A DNA stretch of 64,000 nt from Sandaracinus amylolyticus (GCF_021631985.1 NZ_CP070225.1:2294001-2358000), one strand, 5' to 3'; positions 28,467-37,996 are shown, numbered from the stretch's first letter. The notes: generated from the sequence alone by a model not told the origin. Numbers and translations are program-made.

Positions 28467-31369
28467 GCCGCCGATTCCTGGTCGTGCCGGCTCGCCGCAC
28501 GGCGAGGCAGCGTCACGGTGAAGGTCGTGCCCACGCCGGGATCGCTCTCGACCTCGATGTGCCCGCCGAGCGCGTCGACGATGCGGCGCACGAGGTAGAG
28601 CCCGAGGCCGAGGCCTCCGTACTGTCGCGTCGGCACCGAGCGCGCCTCGAGCGAGAAGATGCGCGCGCGTCGATCCTCGGTGATGCCGGTGCCGTGATCG
28701 CGCACCCGCAGGCGCGCCACGTCGCCGTCGGCCTCGACCGCGACCTCGATGGGCTTGCCCGAGCCGTACTTGATCGCGTTCGAGAGCAGGTTGCCCACGA
28801 CCTGCTCGAGGCGGAACGCGTCCCACTCGCCGGGAATCGCGACCGGCGCGGAGAGCGCGACGCGCGAGCCCGCGCGCTCGAAGCGATCGGCGAAGCGCGC
28901 GACCACGGTGCACACGAGCCCCGCGAGATCGACCTGCTCGATGGCGAGCCCGATGCGGTCGCGCGTGAGGCGCGAGGGATCGACGAGGTCCTCGACCACC
29001 ACCGCGAGCTTGGTCGCGAGGCGGTGCACCGCCTCGAGCGCGCGCGCGAGCCGATCGGGTGCGAGGCCGCCGGGACGCAGCGTCGAGCGCTGCATGCTCT
29101 CGACCTGCATCTTCAGCAGGCTCAGCGGCATCTGCAGGTCGTGCGACGCGACCACGAGGAAGTCGTCGCGCGCGCGCAGCGCGGCCTTCGCGTCCTCGTG
29201 CAGCTGCGCGTCGTCGATCGCGAGCGCCGCGCGGGTCGCGTAGTCCTGCGCGAGCGCGATCTCGGTGTCTTTCCGCCACTTCGAGGGCTCGCCGCTCTCG
29301 ATCAGCGAGAGCGCGCCGATCGTCCGTCCTCGTGCGCGCAGACCGATCGTCGCGCACGCGCGCACGCCCAGCGCGCGCGCCGCGTCGAGCCCGGCGTCGC
29401 TCGAGAGCCCGAGCAGCTCGCGCATCCGCTCCGGACCGACGTCGAGCGCGATGCTCGTCTCGCCCTCGGCGAGGGCGCGCGCGAGCGACGACTCCGGCGC
29501 GATCCGCGGCACGTCCCGGGCGATCGCGGCGGCCGAGGCCTCGATCGTCGCGGCGACGGACGCGCGCCGCACCGAGCCGTCGCCCGCCACGAGGTGCAGC
29601 ACGCTCCACGACGCGAGCCGAGGAAGCGCGGCGCGCGCCGCGGCGCGCAGCGTGCTCTCGAGGTCCTCGGGATCGACGAGCGCGCGGCTCGCATCGGCGA
29701 TGAACGCGAGGCGCTCGCGCGCCGCGTCGGCCTCCTCGCGCGCGTGCCGCTCCAGCGAGAGCAGGCGCGCGCGCTCCTCCTCGGTGCGCTTGCGCGCGGT
29801 GATGTTCTCCACGAGCGCGAGGAAGACCGGCGGCGTCTCGGTGCGCGAGAGGCGGATGCGCGCCTCGACCGGATACGTCGTCCCGTCCTTCCGCACGTGC
29901 TCGGTCTCGAGCACGACGTGGTCGCGCTCGCCGGTGCGCAGCGGCTCGAGCAGCGCCTCGAGGGCCGCCCCGCTCGGCTCGCGCCAGAGCTCGGTGATCT
30001 TCGCGCCGCGCAGCTCGTCGCTGCGGTACCCGAGGTTGCGCAGCGCGCTCGCGTTCTCCTGCACCAGGACCAGGCTCGACGCGTCGAACGCGTAGACCTC
30101 GATCGGCGCGTCGTCGACGATGCGGCCGAGCCGGGTCGTGACCTCCTCGGCGCGCCGCACCTGGGTGACGTCCTGCAGCGCGAGCACGGCGACGGAGGGC
30201 TCGGCCTGCGCGGCCGGGAGCAGCGCGCCGTGCACGAGCAGATCGCGCCGCCCCGCGGCCGTCGTCGCGGTGAGCGGCACGCCCTCGAGGCGCTCGCCGC
30301 GCGCCACGCGCGACATGGGCGAGTCGCTGTCGGGCAGCGGGCGCCCGCGCAGGTCCTCGCAGACGATCGTGCTCTTTCCGTCGCGCGTGAAGCGCCCTGC
30401 GGCGAGCCGATCCGCGGCCTCGTTGGCGAAGGTGACCCGCGCCTGCGCGGGATCGACGAGGACCAGCGGCACCGGCGCGAGATCGAGCACGCGCTCGAGC
30501 TGACGCCGCTGCGCGATCGCCTCCGCGGATCGCTCCTCGGCGCGCACCTGCGCGTCCTGCGCGGCGTGCCTCGCGGCGACGTCGGCCCGCCGCTGCCGGA
30601 GCTGCCCGTGCACCGCCTGCCCGAGCTTCCCCGCGGCGCCGAGCACCAGCACGACCTGCAGGATCGCGGCGTCACCCTCGATCGCGATCGTGAACACGAT
30701 GAAGATGATCCCCGCGGAGATCGCCGCGACGAGCGGGCTCCACGCGGGCATCGGCAGGTCGTGCTCGTGCACGTCCGAGTACCACGCCCACGCGAGCAGC
30801 CCTCCGCCGTGCGCCGCGAGCGCGAGCGCGACGAGGAGCGGCATCTCGACGCCGTAGCGCTGCAGCATCGGCACGGACATCGAGAAGGCGAGCATCGACG
30901 CGAGCGCGAGGCCGAGCGTCAGCGTGCTCGCGATCGCGACCGCGGCCCGGGCTCGGCGTCGCGCCGCGAACAGCGTGATGCTCGCGCCCTGCGCCGCGAA
31001 GCACGCCGCGGTGCCGAGCGCGAGGCCGACGTAGGGCGACGCGATCGCGGCGCGATCCCCCTCGAGGAGGGCATCGAGCGCGCGGAACGTCGCGAGCGCG
31101 CCCACGCAGGCGAGACCGACTCCCCCGAAGCCCGCGGCCATCCGCGCCCGAGGTGAGCCGAGCATCGCGAGGCTGCTCGCCCCGAGGAGGAGCAAGCACG
31201 CCACCGCGGCGATCGACGGAGCAGGGCCGAGGTCGAACGGCTGCAGCAGCACCCGTACGTCGAGCGCGTGGCCCACCGCGCCGAGCACGCCCGCGCCGAG
31301 CGCGACCACTCCGGCCGCGCGCGCGACGGGATCCCACCTCGACGTCCGGGTCGCCTCCGAGGAGCGCAT
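28463..31369 (-). CDS. Membrane histidine kinase with seven or eight membrane segments, PAS and GAF domains
   Basis: Sensor kinase of 968 aa. The N-terminal third holds about seven or eight hydrophobic helices (residues about 15-260). Two PAS-like regions (about 300-540) and a GAF-like region (about 575-730) follow. The dimerisation helix is SHDLQMPLSLLKMQVE; its H-box reads SHDLQMPLS rather than the common SHELRTPL. The ATPase domain has NLLSNAIKYG (N box), RDHGTGI (G1) and GGLGLGLYLV (G2). ATG 31369 is chosen over a TTG at 31432; the ribosome site is weak for both. It is divergent from another kinase at 31565 and overlaps the downstream receiver gene. Confidence 0.88.
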   Translation of the reverse strand: MRSSEATRTSRWDPVARAAGVVALGAGVLGAVGHALDVRVLLQPFDLGPAPSIAAVACLLLLGASSLAMLGSPRARMAAGFGGVGLACVGALATFRALDALLEGDRAAIASPYVGLALGTAACFAAQGASITLFAARRRARAAVAIASTLTLGLALASMLAFSMSVPMLQRYGVEMPLLVALALAAHGGGLLAWAWYSDVHEHDLPMPAWSPLVAAISAGIIFIVFTIAIEGDAAILQVVLVLGAAGKLGQAVHGQLRQRRADVAARHAAQDAQVRAEERSAEAIAQRRQLERVLDLAPVPLVLVDPAQARVTFANEAADRLAAGRFTRDGKSTIVCEDLRGRPLPDSDSPMSRVARGERLEGVPLTATTAAGRRDLLVHGALLPAAQAEPSVAVLALQDVTQVRRAEEVTTRLGRIVDDAPIEVYAFDASSLVLVQENASALRNLGYRSDELRGAKITELWREPSGAALEALLEPLRTGERDHVVLETEHVRKDGTTYPVEARIRLSRTETPPVFLALVENITARKRTEEERARLLSLERHAREEADAARERLAFIADASRALVDPEDLESTLRAAARAALPRLASWSVLHLVAGDGSVRRASVAATIEASAAAIARDVPRIAPESSLARALAEGETSIALDVGPERMRELLGLSSDAGLDAARALGVRACATIGLRARGRTIGALSLIESGEPSKWRKDTEIALAQDYATRAALAIDDAQLHEDAKAALRARDDFLVVASHDLQMPLSLLKMQVESMQRSTLRPGGLAPDRLARALEAVHRLATKLAVVVEDLVDPSRLTRDRIGLAIEQVDLAGLVCTVVARFADRFERAGSRVALSAPVAIPGEWDAFRLEQVVGNLLSNAIKYGSGKPIEVAVEADGDVARLRVRDHGTGITEDRRARIFSLEARSVPTRQYGGLGLGLYLVRRIVDALGGHIEVESDPGVGTTFTVTLPRRAASRHDQESAA

Positions 31370-31533
31370 CGCTCTGTGCGATCGCGAAGCAGGCGTCGTG
31401 CCCCACGTCTCGGGCCCGTGCGCGTGGAGCAACGAGCGATCGCGCGAGGCAGCGCGCTACGTGTGACGAATCTCGTCCCTGCCCTCCGGGCCGATCGGGG
31501 GCGCGATCCGTGTAGCCGGTGCGCCGCGGCGCT

Positions 31534-31548
31534 ACGTGATGATCACGT
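31534..31548. promoter_or_regulatory. Dyad ACGTGAT-G-ATCACGT upstream of a histidine kinase
   Basis: Seven-base arms ACGTGAT and ATCACGT flank one central G, 17 bases before the kinase ATG. It sits in the 195-base gap between divergent kinases and could be a regulator site. No factor is identified. Confidence 0.4.
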
Positions 31549-31564
31549 CACGTGGGGACGTCGT

Positions 31565-33238
31565 ATGGCTCGCGCGGTCTCGCTGGCGTCGATCGTGGAC
31601 GAGCTCCCCGCCGGGATGGTCGTGTGGGACGCGCGAGGCCGCGTCCTCGACGCGAACCGCGCGTTCTACGAGATGCTCGGCCTCGCGAGCGATCCCCCGC
31701 CCGAGCTCGACTACTGGAACATCAGCGCGGGCGGGCAGAAGCAGCGGGAGCTCAACCGGCTGCAGGCACGACGTGGTGAGCCCTACGAGAAGGAGCTGAT
31801 CACCGCGACCGGTGAGCGCATCTCGGTGCGCGTGAACGGCGGCCTGGTGGTGGGCGAGGCGCCCGGCGGCGACGTGATCTTCGCTGCGACGATCGTGCGT
31901 GCGGGCGACGGCGGGCTCGGTCCCGAGCAGGAGCACGAGCGCATGCTGCGCCGGCGCAACGAGCTCTATCTCCGGCTCGCGAAGAGCCTGCTCGCGGCGC
32001 GAGGCGATCTCGCCGGCGCGATCCGCGAGGTCACCGAGGCCGCCGCCGAGGCGATGGGCGTCAGCCGCACCTCGGTGTGGCTCTACGATCCGACCCGCAC
32101 GAAGATCGTCTGCCACGATCTCTTCGAGGCCGATCTCGGGCGTCACTCGTCGGGCGCGGAGATCCTCGCGAGCGAGTACCCCGACTACTTCGACGCGCTC
32201 GCGGAGGATCGCGCGATCGTCGCCGACGACGTGCAGACGCACTTCGCGACGCGCGAGCTCTCCCCCGCGTACCTGCGCCCGCTCGGCATCGTGTCGATGC
32301 TCGATGCGCCCGTGCGCTTCTGTGGCCGGCTCGCGGGAGTGCTCTGCTACGAGCACTCCGGCGCGGGGCGCCAGTGGGCCCACGACGACGTGCAGTGCGC
32401 CGCGTCGATGGCCGACTTCGTGGGGCGCGCGCTCGAGGCCGCGGAGCGCCTCCGCGCCGAGGGCGAGCTGCAGCGCGCGAACGAGGAGCTCGAGCGCCGC
32501 ATCATCGAGCGCACCGAGGCGGTGCACGCGCGCGACGAGTTCCTCTCGATCGCGTCGCACGAGCTGCGCACGCCGCTCACGCCGCTGAAGCTCCAGATGC
32601 AGCTCCTCGCGGCGGCGGCGGATCGGAGCGCCTGGCTCCCGAACACCCACGACATGCTGCGCTCGTCGCTGCGGCAGGTGCGCCGGCTCGAGGATCTCGT
32701 CTCGACCCTGCTCGACGTCACGCGCGCGAGCGCGGGACGGCTCGAGATGAAGCCGGCGCAGACCGATCTCGCATTGATCGCGAGCGAGGTGGTGGAGCGC
32801 TTCCGGTCCGCGGGCACGACCGGCGGCTCCACGATCTCGCTGGTGATCGAGCCGCGCTCGATCGAGGGCACGTGGGACCCGCTGCGCATCGATCAGGTCC
32901 TCACGAACCTGCTCTCGAACGCGATCAAGTACGGCGAGGGACGCCCGATCGACGTCGAGGTCGTCGGAGCGGCGGCGACCGCTCGCATCGAGGTGCGCGA
33001 TCGCGGCATCGGCATCGCCGAGACCGACCTCGAGCGCATCTTCGAGCGCTTCGTGCGCGCATCCTCGGCGCGCAGCTACGGCGGTCTCGGGCTCGGCCTG
33101 TACATCGCGCATCAGATCGTGAGCGCGCACGGCGGCACGATCCGGGTCTCGAGCGCGCCGGGGCAGGGCTCGACCTTCACCGTCGAGCTGCCCCGGCGTC
33201 TCCGCGCGCCCGCGCCCGAGACCACCGTGCACGCGTGA
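31565..33238 (+). CDS. Cytosolic PAS-GAF histidine kinase
   Basis: Sensor kinase of 557 aa without membrane segments. It has a PAS domain (about 1-115; MVVWDARGRVLDANRAF) and a GAF domain (about 135-300; SVWLYDPTRTKIV, VSMLDAPVRFCGRLAGVLCYEH). The HisKA domain follows, with His332 in SHELRTPLTPLK. The ATPase domain has NLLSNAIKYGEG, RDRGIGIA and GGLGLGLYIA. ATG 31565 follows GGGGA. It is divergent from the membrane kinase at 31369, and a dyad lies in the shared gap. No receiver gene follows it directly, so its partner is elsewhere or is the receiver at 28065. Confidence 0.92.
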   Translation: MARAVSLASIVDELPAGMVVWDARGRVLDANRAFYEMLGLASDPPPELDYWNISAGGQKQRELNRLQARRGEPYEKELITATGERISVRVNGGLVVGEAPGGDVIFAATIVRAGDGGLGPEQEHERMLRRRNELYLRLAKSLLAARGDLAGAIREVTEAAAEAMGVSRTSVWLYDPTRTKIVCHDLFEADLGRHSSGAEILASEYPDYFDALAEDRAIVADDVQTHFATRELSPAYLRPLGIVSMLDAPVRFCGRLAGVLCYEHSGAGRQWAHDDVQCAASMADFVGRALEAAERLRAEGELQRANEELERRIIERTEAVHARDEFLSIASHELRTPLTPLKLQMQLLAAAADRSAWLPNTHDMLRSSLRQVRRLEDLVSTLLDVTRASAGRLEMKPAQTDLALIASEVVERFRSAGTTGGSTISLVIEPRSIEGTWDPLRIDQVLTNLLSNAIKYGEGRPIDVEVVGAAATARIEVRDRGIGIAETDLERIFERFVRASSARSYGGLGLGLYIAHQIVSAHGGTIRVSSAPGQGSTFTVELPRRLRAPAPETTVHA

Positions 33239-33247
33239 GCGTCGCGC

Positions 33248-34567
33248 TCACTCCGAGGCGCGGAGGAGGCGCGCGGCGTCGAGATAGAGCCCGCGCGTCT
33301 GCGAGAAGTCGTGTCGCAGATCGAGCAGCCCGAGCATGTCCCAGTGATCCCAGCCGCGGCGGCGCTCCACGAGCTGCCAGAGCCCGCGACGGATGGTCCC
33401 GTCGAAGCGCGAGACGACGTCGGTCGACGACGCGTGCGGACCGTCCATCGCGCGCGTGTTCACGATGCCGTCGTTCTCCCAGAGGCTGCGCGCGTCGACG
33501 CCGGCGACCTGGTAGTTGCCCATGAACGCCGTGAAGCCCCACAAGAACAGGTTGGTCTCGCTCATCGGCCGGTGATGGCCCGCGAGCGGGATCGGCAGCG
33601 AGGTGTGGTTCGCCCACGAGAAGTACACGACGTCGGGCCGTGCGCGCGCCCAGCCGTTGAGCGCCGCCGCGCCGTCGAGCGAGAGGTCGTAGAACGCGGT
33701 GTCGTGGTTGTCCGCGTCGAGCATCGTGCGCGTGATGCGCTCGAAGTACGCGGTGAGCGGCTCGCTCGCGGCGCGCGGCGCGAGCCCGAACTGATCGAGC
33801 TTGAAGTCGTAGAGCCCGCTCGCGCCGAGCGTGTTCACCGCGACCGCGAGCCCCGCGATCAGGCTGTTGGGGTTGAGATCGTTCTGCAGTGCGTGCGCGA
33901 GCGTCGATCCGTCGTTCGCGCCCGAGAGCGTCGCGACGCCGTGCACCCACTGCGGCCCGCCGCCCGCGAAGAGCGGCGAGAGCCCGGCCTCACCGTCGGG
34001 GCAGACGCCCGCCGGGCACGCCGCGCGCTCGTCCGGGTCGCCCTCCGCGAGCAGCGCGATCAGCACGCGCGCGGTCTGCGATCCCTGGCTGTGCGCGATG
34101 ATGTTCACGCGCTGCACGTGCCCGTCCGGACCGACCTCGCCGAGCCCGGGCAGCAGCGCTTCGTAGGTGCGCCCGAAGCGCGCATGTCGATGCTCGATCG
34201 AGTGCGCCACGCCGTAGTCGACGGTGCCCCCGACGAGCTGCGCGTACATCTCCGCCGCGCGATCCCAGTTGCTCGAGAGCGGGCCCACCGCGACCGTCAC
34301 GGTGTCGAAGCCCTCTCCGCGCAGCTCCGCTTCCAGGTCGCGCGTGCCGCCGAAGTGCTTCCAGCCGAGCAGCTCGTCGCGCCCCCACCCGAAGAAGCCG
34401 TGCAGCAGCACGACCGGGTTGCGCTCGACCGATGCGACCCCCGCGTCACCTCCGTGCAGCGCCGCGCCCGGCGCTTCCTCCGTTCCTCCTGCGCTGCCCC
34501 CCTCGCAGCCGACGACCAGCGAACAAGCCAAGAGCGTGTGCCACCCCTTCGCACGCAAGCCGAACAT
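33248..34567 (-). CDS. Secreted lipase-like lipoprotein
   Basis: Alpha/beta hydrolase of 439 aa with a lipoprotein leader ending LVVGC (Cys21) and a Gly/Ala spacer. Lipase-like features are PVVLLHGFFGWG with an oxyanion-type HGF, the long lid-like segment VDYGVAHSIEHRHARFGRTY and the nucleophile elbow IIAHSQG with Ser160. Several later His are candidates for the catalytic triad. The VDYG...RYGRT-type segment resembles staphylococcal/Geobacillus family I lipases, a moderate match. ATG 34567 follows a perfect AGGAGG. It lies 189 bases after an unknown 469 aa gene on the same strand, with a hairpin in the gap. Confidence 0.85.
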   Translation of the reverse strand: MFGLRAKGWHTLLACSLVVGCEGGSAGGTEEAPGAALHGGDAGVASVERNPVVLLHGFFGWGRDELLGWKHFGGTRDLEAELRGEGFDTVTVAVGPLSSNWDRAAEMYAQLVGGTVDYGVAHSIEHRHARFGRTYEALLPGLGEVGPDGHVQRVNIIAHSQGSQTARVLIALLAEGDPDERAACPAGVCPDGEAGLSPLFAGGGPQWVHGVATLSGANDGSTLAHALQNDLNPNSLIAGLAVAVNTLGASGLYDFKLDQFGLAPRAASEPLTAYFERITRTMLDADNHDTAFYDLSLDGAAALNGWARARPDVVYFSWANHTSLPIPLAGHHRPMSETNLFLWGFTAFMGNYQVAGVDARSLWENDGIVNTRAMDGPHASSTDVVSRFDGTIRRGLWQLVERRRGWDHWDMLGLLDLRHDFSQTRGLYLDAARLLRASE

Positions 34568-34699
34568 ACGAGCCTCCTATTGCAGACGGACCGCTCCCTT
34601 CGCGCGCGCTCCATGCGCGCACGTCGTCCCGTGTGCGCGGAGCTCCGCGCGCACGAGTCCCCTGTCGAGCGCGCGGATCGCGCGCGCACGAGTACCCCG

Positions 34700-34725
34700 C
34701 CGGGCGCGCGGCGAGGCGCGCCCGG
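34700..34725 (-). terminator. Perfect 10-bp GC hairpin between two genes
   Basis: CCGGGCGCGC at 34700-34709 is complementary to 34716-34725 around a 6-base loop, just after the 469 aa gene (stop at 34757) on the minus strand. There is no T-run. It could end that message before the lipase gene. Confidence 0.4.
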
Positions 34726-34756
34726 AATCGTTGGACCTCAAACGATCTCGATCAGA

Positions 34757-36166
34757 TCACGATGCTTCGTGGACGAGCGGCGGCGCCTCGTCGCTGCGGA
34801 AGCGCGATGTGTCGCACGTCGCTCCCAGGATCCGCGCGCCGCGCCGCGACACGAGCAGCGCCTCCGTCGCGGCGAGCATCTCGCGATCGGAGAGCACACG
34901 ACGCTCGTGCAGCGCGCCGATCAGCAACATGCCGATCTCGCGCACGATCGTGGACGCGTAGTCCTGCTCCCACACCGCGTGCATCGCGCCGCGCACGGCG
35001 CGCGCCTGATCGTCGTAGAGCCGCTTCAGCTCGCCGTACGTGATCATCGGGTCGCGCTCGATCGCCTCGTTCGCGGCGCGCACCGTCTCGTCGTACGCGT
35101 CGACGATCGAGTCGTGCGCGTCGGTCCAGAAGAGCGGCCCGTCGACCCGGTTGCCCGCCTCCTCGCGGCGCAGCTGGTACGCCGCCTGGAACGCCGCGCC
35201 GGTGCCCGAGCTGCCGAGCACGACCGTCACGTAGAACGCGTGCGGGATCGCCAGCGCGCGCTGCGCGATCGCCTCGAGCGCGATCGAGGCCTCCGACGAC
35301 GCGAGGCGTCGCTGGGGATCCTCGCCCTCGAAGAGCACCTCGAGCACGAAGCGCGAGAGCGGCGCGTGGAGGAAGCGCGAGCAGCGCTTGGCGAGCGCGA
35401 TCGCGAGCTGGCGCTGCTCCTCGGGCACCGAGCCGTGCAGCACGTAGCGTCGCCGCGAGAAGAAGAGCTCCGCGTACGTCGGCCAGTGCAGCAGCCACCC
35501 CGCGTACGCCGAGAGCGCCTCGCGCAGATCGGCTGCGACCGCGAGCTGGCGCCGCGCGGCGTCGCGCTTCGGGATGCTCGCGAGCGACTCGACGAAGTCG
35601 CGCTCCATGTCCTCGAGATAGCGGAGCAGCGCGCGCAGGTACGGCACCACGCCCCACTTCTCGGGATCGGGATCGGGCGTCGAGGGCGCGCCCGCGCCGA
35701 GCATGTAGTCGGTCGGGGTGACGAACGCGACCGGCGCCGCGATCGACTCCTCGAACTGCGTGACCACCTCGCACTCCGCGATCGCGCGGCTGTACGGCAT
35801 CGCCTCGATCGCGCGATCGCCGAGCGCGGAGAGCGCGGCGCGCTGGCGCGGAGCGGCGACGCGGCGCGCGAGCTCGCGCTGGAGCGTGCCGCGGATGGTG
35901 CGCATCTCGTCGTCGGTCGCGCCGAGCTCCGCGAAGTAGAGCTCGAGCGCGGTGGGATCGCGCAGGACAGTCTTGCCCTGCAGGAAGTTGCGGAAGGTCA
36001 TCGCGCTCGCGGGACGTCCGCGCTCCGCCGCGTTCGCCCAGTACGCCTGCAGCACGGCCTCGCCGAGCGCGTGGTACCCGAGCCGGCTGACCTCGAAGCG
36101 ACGCGCGAACGTCCTGCGGATGCCTTCGAGCGTGGTGAGATCGTCGCGTTCGCCGGGGCTAGACAT
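34757..36166 (-). CDS. Unknown 469 aa protein in a hydrolase operon
   Basis: Not recognised. It is largely helical, with no signal peptide and no continuous membrane helix. The N-terminal 90 residues (IRRTFARRFEVSRLGYHALGEA and following) have helix-turn-helix-like spacing but no confident motif. A middle segment LTPTDYM-like and VVLGSSGTGAAF near 300 is not a clean P-loop. The ATG at 36166 overlaps the stop of the upstream alpha/beta hydrolase by 8 bases, and the lipase follows 189 bases later. Operon membership is therefore clearer than function. Confidence 0.7.
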   Translation of the reverse strand: MSSPGERDDLTTLEGIRRTFARRFEVSRLGYHALGEAVLQAYWANAAERGRPASAMTFRNFLQGKTVLRDPTALELYFAELGATDDEMRTIRGTLQRELARRVAAPRQRAALSALGDRAIEAMPYSRAIAECEVVTQFEESIAAPVAFVTPTDYMLGAGAPSTPDPDPEKWGVVPYLRALLRYLEDMERDFVESLASIPKRDAARRQLAVAADLREALSAYAGWLLHWPTYAELFFSRRRYVLHGSVPEEQRQLAIALAKRCSRFLHAPLSRFVLEVLFEGEDPQRRLASSEASIALEAIAQRALAIPHAFYVTVVLGSSGTGAAFQAAYQLRREEAGNRVDGPLFWTDAHDSIVDAYDETVRAANEAIERDPMITYGELKRLYDDQARAVRGAMHAVWEQDYASTIVREIGMLLIGALHERRVLSDREMLAATEALLVSRRGARILGATCDTSRFRSDEAPPLVHEAS

Positions 36167-37424
36167 GTCGTTCCTCGGAGGCGGGCTCGGCCGTGGTCAG
36201 GCCCTCGCGCATGCGGCGTTCCAGCCGCGCGCGCGAGCGTTGCCGTCGTGCTTCGTGCTCGGCGCGGGCGCGTGCCTCGTGCACCGCGCGCTCGAAGTGC
36301 GGGCTCAGCGCGTCGAAGTCGTCGTTCGCGCCGCGCGAGAGGTTGTGGCGACCGGGCACCATGCTGGTCGCGATCGCGCCGTGTGCGTTGCGCAGCCGCT
36401 TCAGCGCCTGCTCGATCTGGCCGCGGCACGCGCTCGCCGAGAGCCACGTGTCCTCTTCGCCCCAGAGCGCGACGGCCCACGCGAGCTCGTTGTGCACGAG
36501 CGAGCGCGTCACGAAGCGCGTGAAGCGGACGAGCTCGACCTCGCTGGTGCGCTGGAGCAGCCCGAATTCGCCGACCTGTCGCAGCGCGGAGTCCATGCCG
36601 TCGTCCTCGCGCAGATCACGCAGCGACCACGCGATGGTCTCCTCGTCGGCCGCCTGGAGATCGGCGAGCACGTACGCGGTGATCGCGAGCTGCAGCGTGC
36701 GCACCACGCGCGTCGCGAGGCCGGTGAGCCACGAGGGCACCACGCCGCGCGACACCGCGTCGGTGTACGCGCTCGCGAGCGTGCCGAAGCCCGCGATCAT
36801 CTCGACGATGCGCGGCAGGCGGCGCGGCCGCGCGAGCGGCGGAGAGAGCGCGATGCACGACACCGCCTTGCGCTTCTCGTCCGCGATCCGCGCCGCGACC
36901 TCGAGCGCGAGCGCGCCGCCGCGGCTCAGGCCGACGAGCACGAAGGGCCCGCTCGACGCATCGATCAGCGGCTCGAGCGCGGTCCACACGCGCGGGCTGA
37001 GCGTCGCGAGATCCTCGTACGCGAGCGGGTCCGCGGGGCCGTCCACGACGAAGTGGCGCTGGGTGCGCAGCGCCGGGCACGCACGCACGAGCCGCGCGAT
37101 GCAGGGCAGCGGACCGTGCCGCGTCTCGCCGGTGCCGACGAAGTGCAGGACGATCATCGGGTCCACGCAGCGCAGCGGCTCGGTCTGCACGGCGCCGAGC
37201 CAGCGCGGATCGATCTCGTGCAGTCCGTCGTTCACCCGCCGCAGCGGCGAGCAGCGTGGATCGGCCTCGCGCGCGCGACGTGTCGCTTCGCGCACCGCGC
37301 GGAGATGACGCAGCCGCACGTGCGGTGCGCAGCGGACGAGGCCCCACACGGCGCGGGCGCTCTGCCACGCGAGGCGAGACCACGACAGCGCGGGCCGCTG
37401 CCCTTCGGACGACGAGGTGCTCAT
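36159..37424 (-). CDS. Alpha/beta hydrolase
   Basis: Cytosolic alpha/beta hydrolase or thioesterase-like enzyme of 421 aa. MIVLHFVGTGE is the oxyanion region and GLSRGG at 165-170 holds the nucleophile Ser167. DGPADPLAYEDLATLS and FVVD precede it. A late GRHN may supply the catalytic His. The C-terminal 60 residues are Arg/Glu/Ala-rich and probably coiled. ATG 37424 follows GGGAAGGGGAAG, a strong purine-rich ribosome site, behind an AT-rich island at 37447-37505. It overlaps the next gene by 8 bases. Substrate unknown. Confidence 0.8.
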   Translation of the reverse strand: MSTSSSEGQRPALSWSRLAWQSARAVWGLVRCAPHVRLRHLRAVREATRRAREADPRCSPLRRVNDGLHEIDPRWLGAVQTEPLRCVDPMIVLHFVGTGETRHGPLPCIARLVRACPALRTQRHFVVDGPADPLAYEDLATLSPRVWTALEPLIDASSGPFVLVGLSRGGALALEVAARIADEKRKAVSCIALSPPLARPRRLPRIVEMIAGFGTLASAYTDAVSRGVVPSWLTGLATRVVRTLQLAITAYVLADLQAADEETIAWSLRDLREDDGMDSALRQVGEFGLLQRTSEVELVRFTRFVTRSLVHNELAWAVALWGEEDTWLSASACRGQIEQALKRLRNAHGAIATSMVPGRHNLSRGANDDFDALSPHFERAVHEARARAEHEARRQRSRARLERRMREGLTTAEPASEERHV

Positions 37425-37446
37425 CGCTTCCCCTTCCCCTGCGAAG

Positions 37447-37505
37447 CGCAATCTAAAAGGGTCGTACAAAAATTGGAAGAACGTTTTGTACGTTTTATTT
37501 TGTTC
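37447..37505 (-). promoter_or_regulatory. AT-rich promoter/operator island with a 9-bp inverted repeat
   Basis: In a 72 percent G+C window, this stretch is about two-thirds A+T. CGTACAAAA at 37463-37471 and TTTTGTACG at 37484-37492 form perfect 9-base arms spaced 12 bases apart. It lies just upstream of the alpha/beta hydrolase start (37424, minus strand), so it probably holds that operon's promoter and a dimeric repressor or activator site. A TAGATT -10-like element is present on the minus strand near 37450. Confidence 0.6.
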
Positions 37506-37534
37506 GCGCTCGGCGCAACGTTTCCAGGCCCACC

Positions 37535-37996
37535 TCAGCCGAACGCGCGGGCGGCGCGCGGCGCCGGGATCGAGCTCGCCGCGAAGCCGGGCACCGACTT
37601 CGAAGCGAACGCGTAGAGCGCGCCGAGCGAGTCGTACGCGGTGATCTTGTCGGTCGCGAGGTGCACCACGGCCGCGCCCATCCGGACCATGCGCGACGGG
37701 CTGTAGAGGTGGATCTGCGCGGGGTGCTCGCGCAGCCACTGCGTCCAGCCCGCGCGGTAGCCGGAGTCGTAGGTCTGCAGATCCGTGAGATCGATGATCA
37801 CCGTCAGGCCCGAGCGGGCTCCGACGTGCGGCTCGAGGAACTTCCAGTGGAAGGGCAGCAGGCCCTCGAGCGCGTGGCCGCCGATGCGCAGGAAGCACGC
37901 GCCCGGCGCGAGCGAGCGGTGCTGCGCGTAGCCGCGCGGCCACTCGACGACCACGGTCCCGTGCTCGTTCGTGCTGCGGAAGTCGCTCTCGGCCAT
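37535..37996 (-). CDS. STAS-like or unknown 153 aa protein
   Basis: A small cytosolic protein of 153 aa. The pattern LTVIIDLTDLQTYDSGYRAGW followed by HPAQIHLYSPSRMVRMGAAVVHL is alternating beta-alpha and is reminiscent of STAS/SpoIIAA-like domains, but no decisive motif is seen. ATG 37996 is preferred over 38005 because GATGAGGCGC provides a ribosome site. It is divergent from purN. Function unknown. Confidence 0.6.
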   Translation of the reverse strand: MAESDFRSTNEHGTVVVEWPRGYAQHRSLAPGACFLRIGGHALEGLLPFHWKFLEPHVGARSGLTVIIDLTDLQTYDSGYRAGWTQWLREHPAQIHLYSPSRMVRMGAAVVHLATDKITAYDSLGALYAFASKSVPGFAASSIPAPRAARAFG

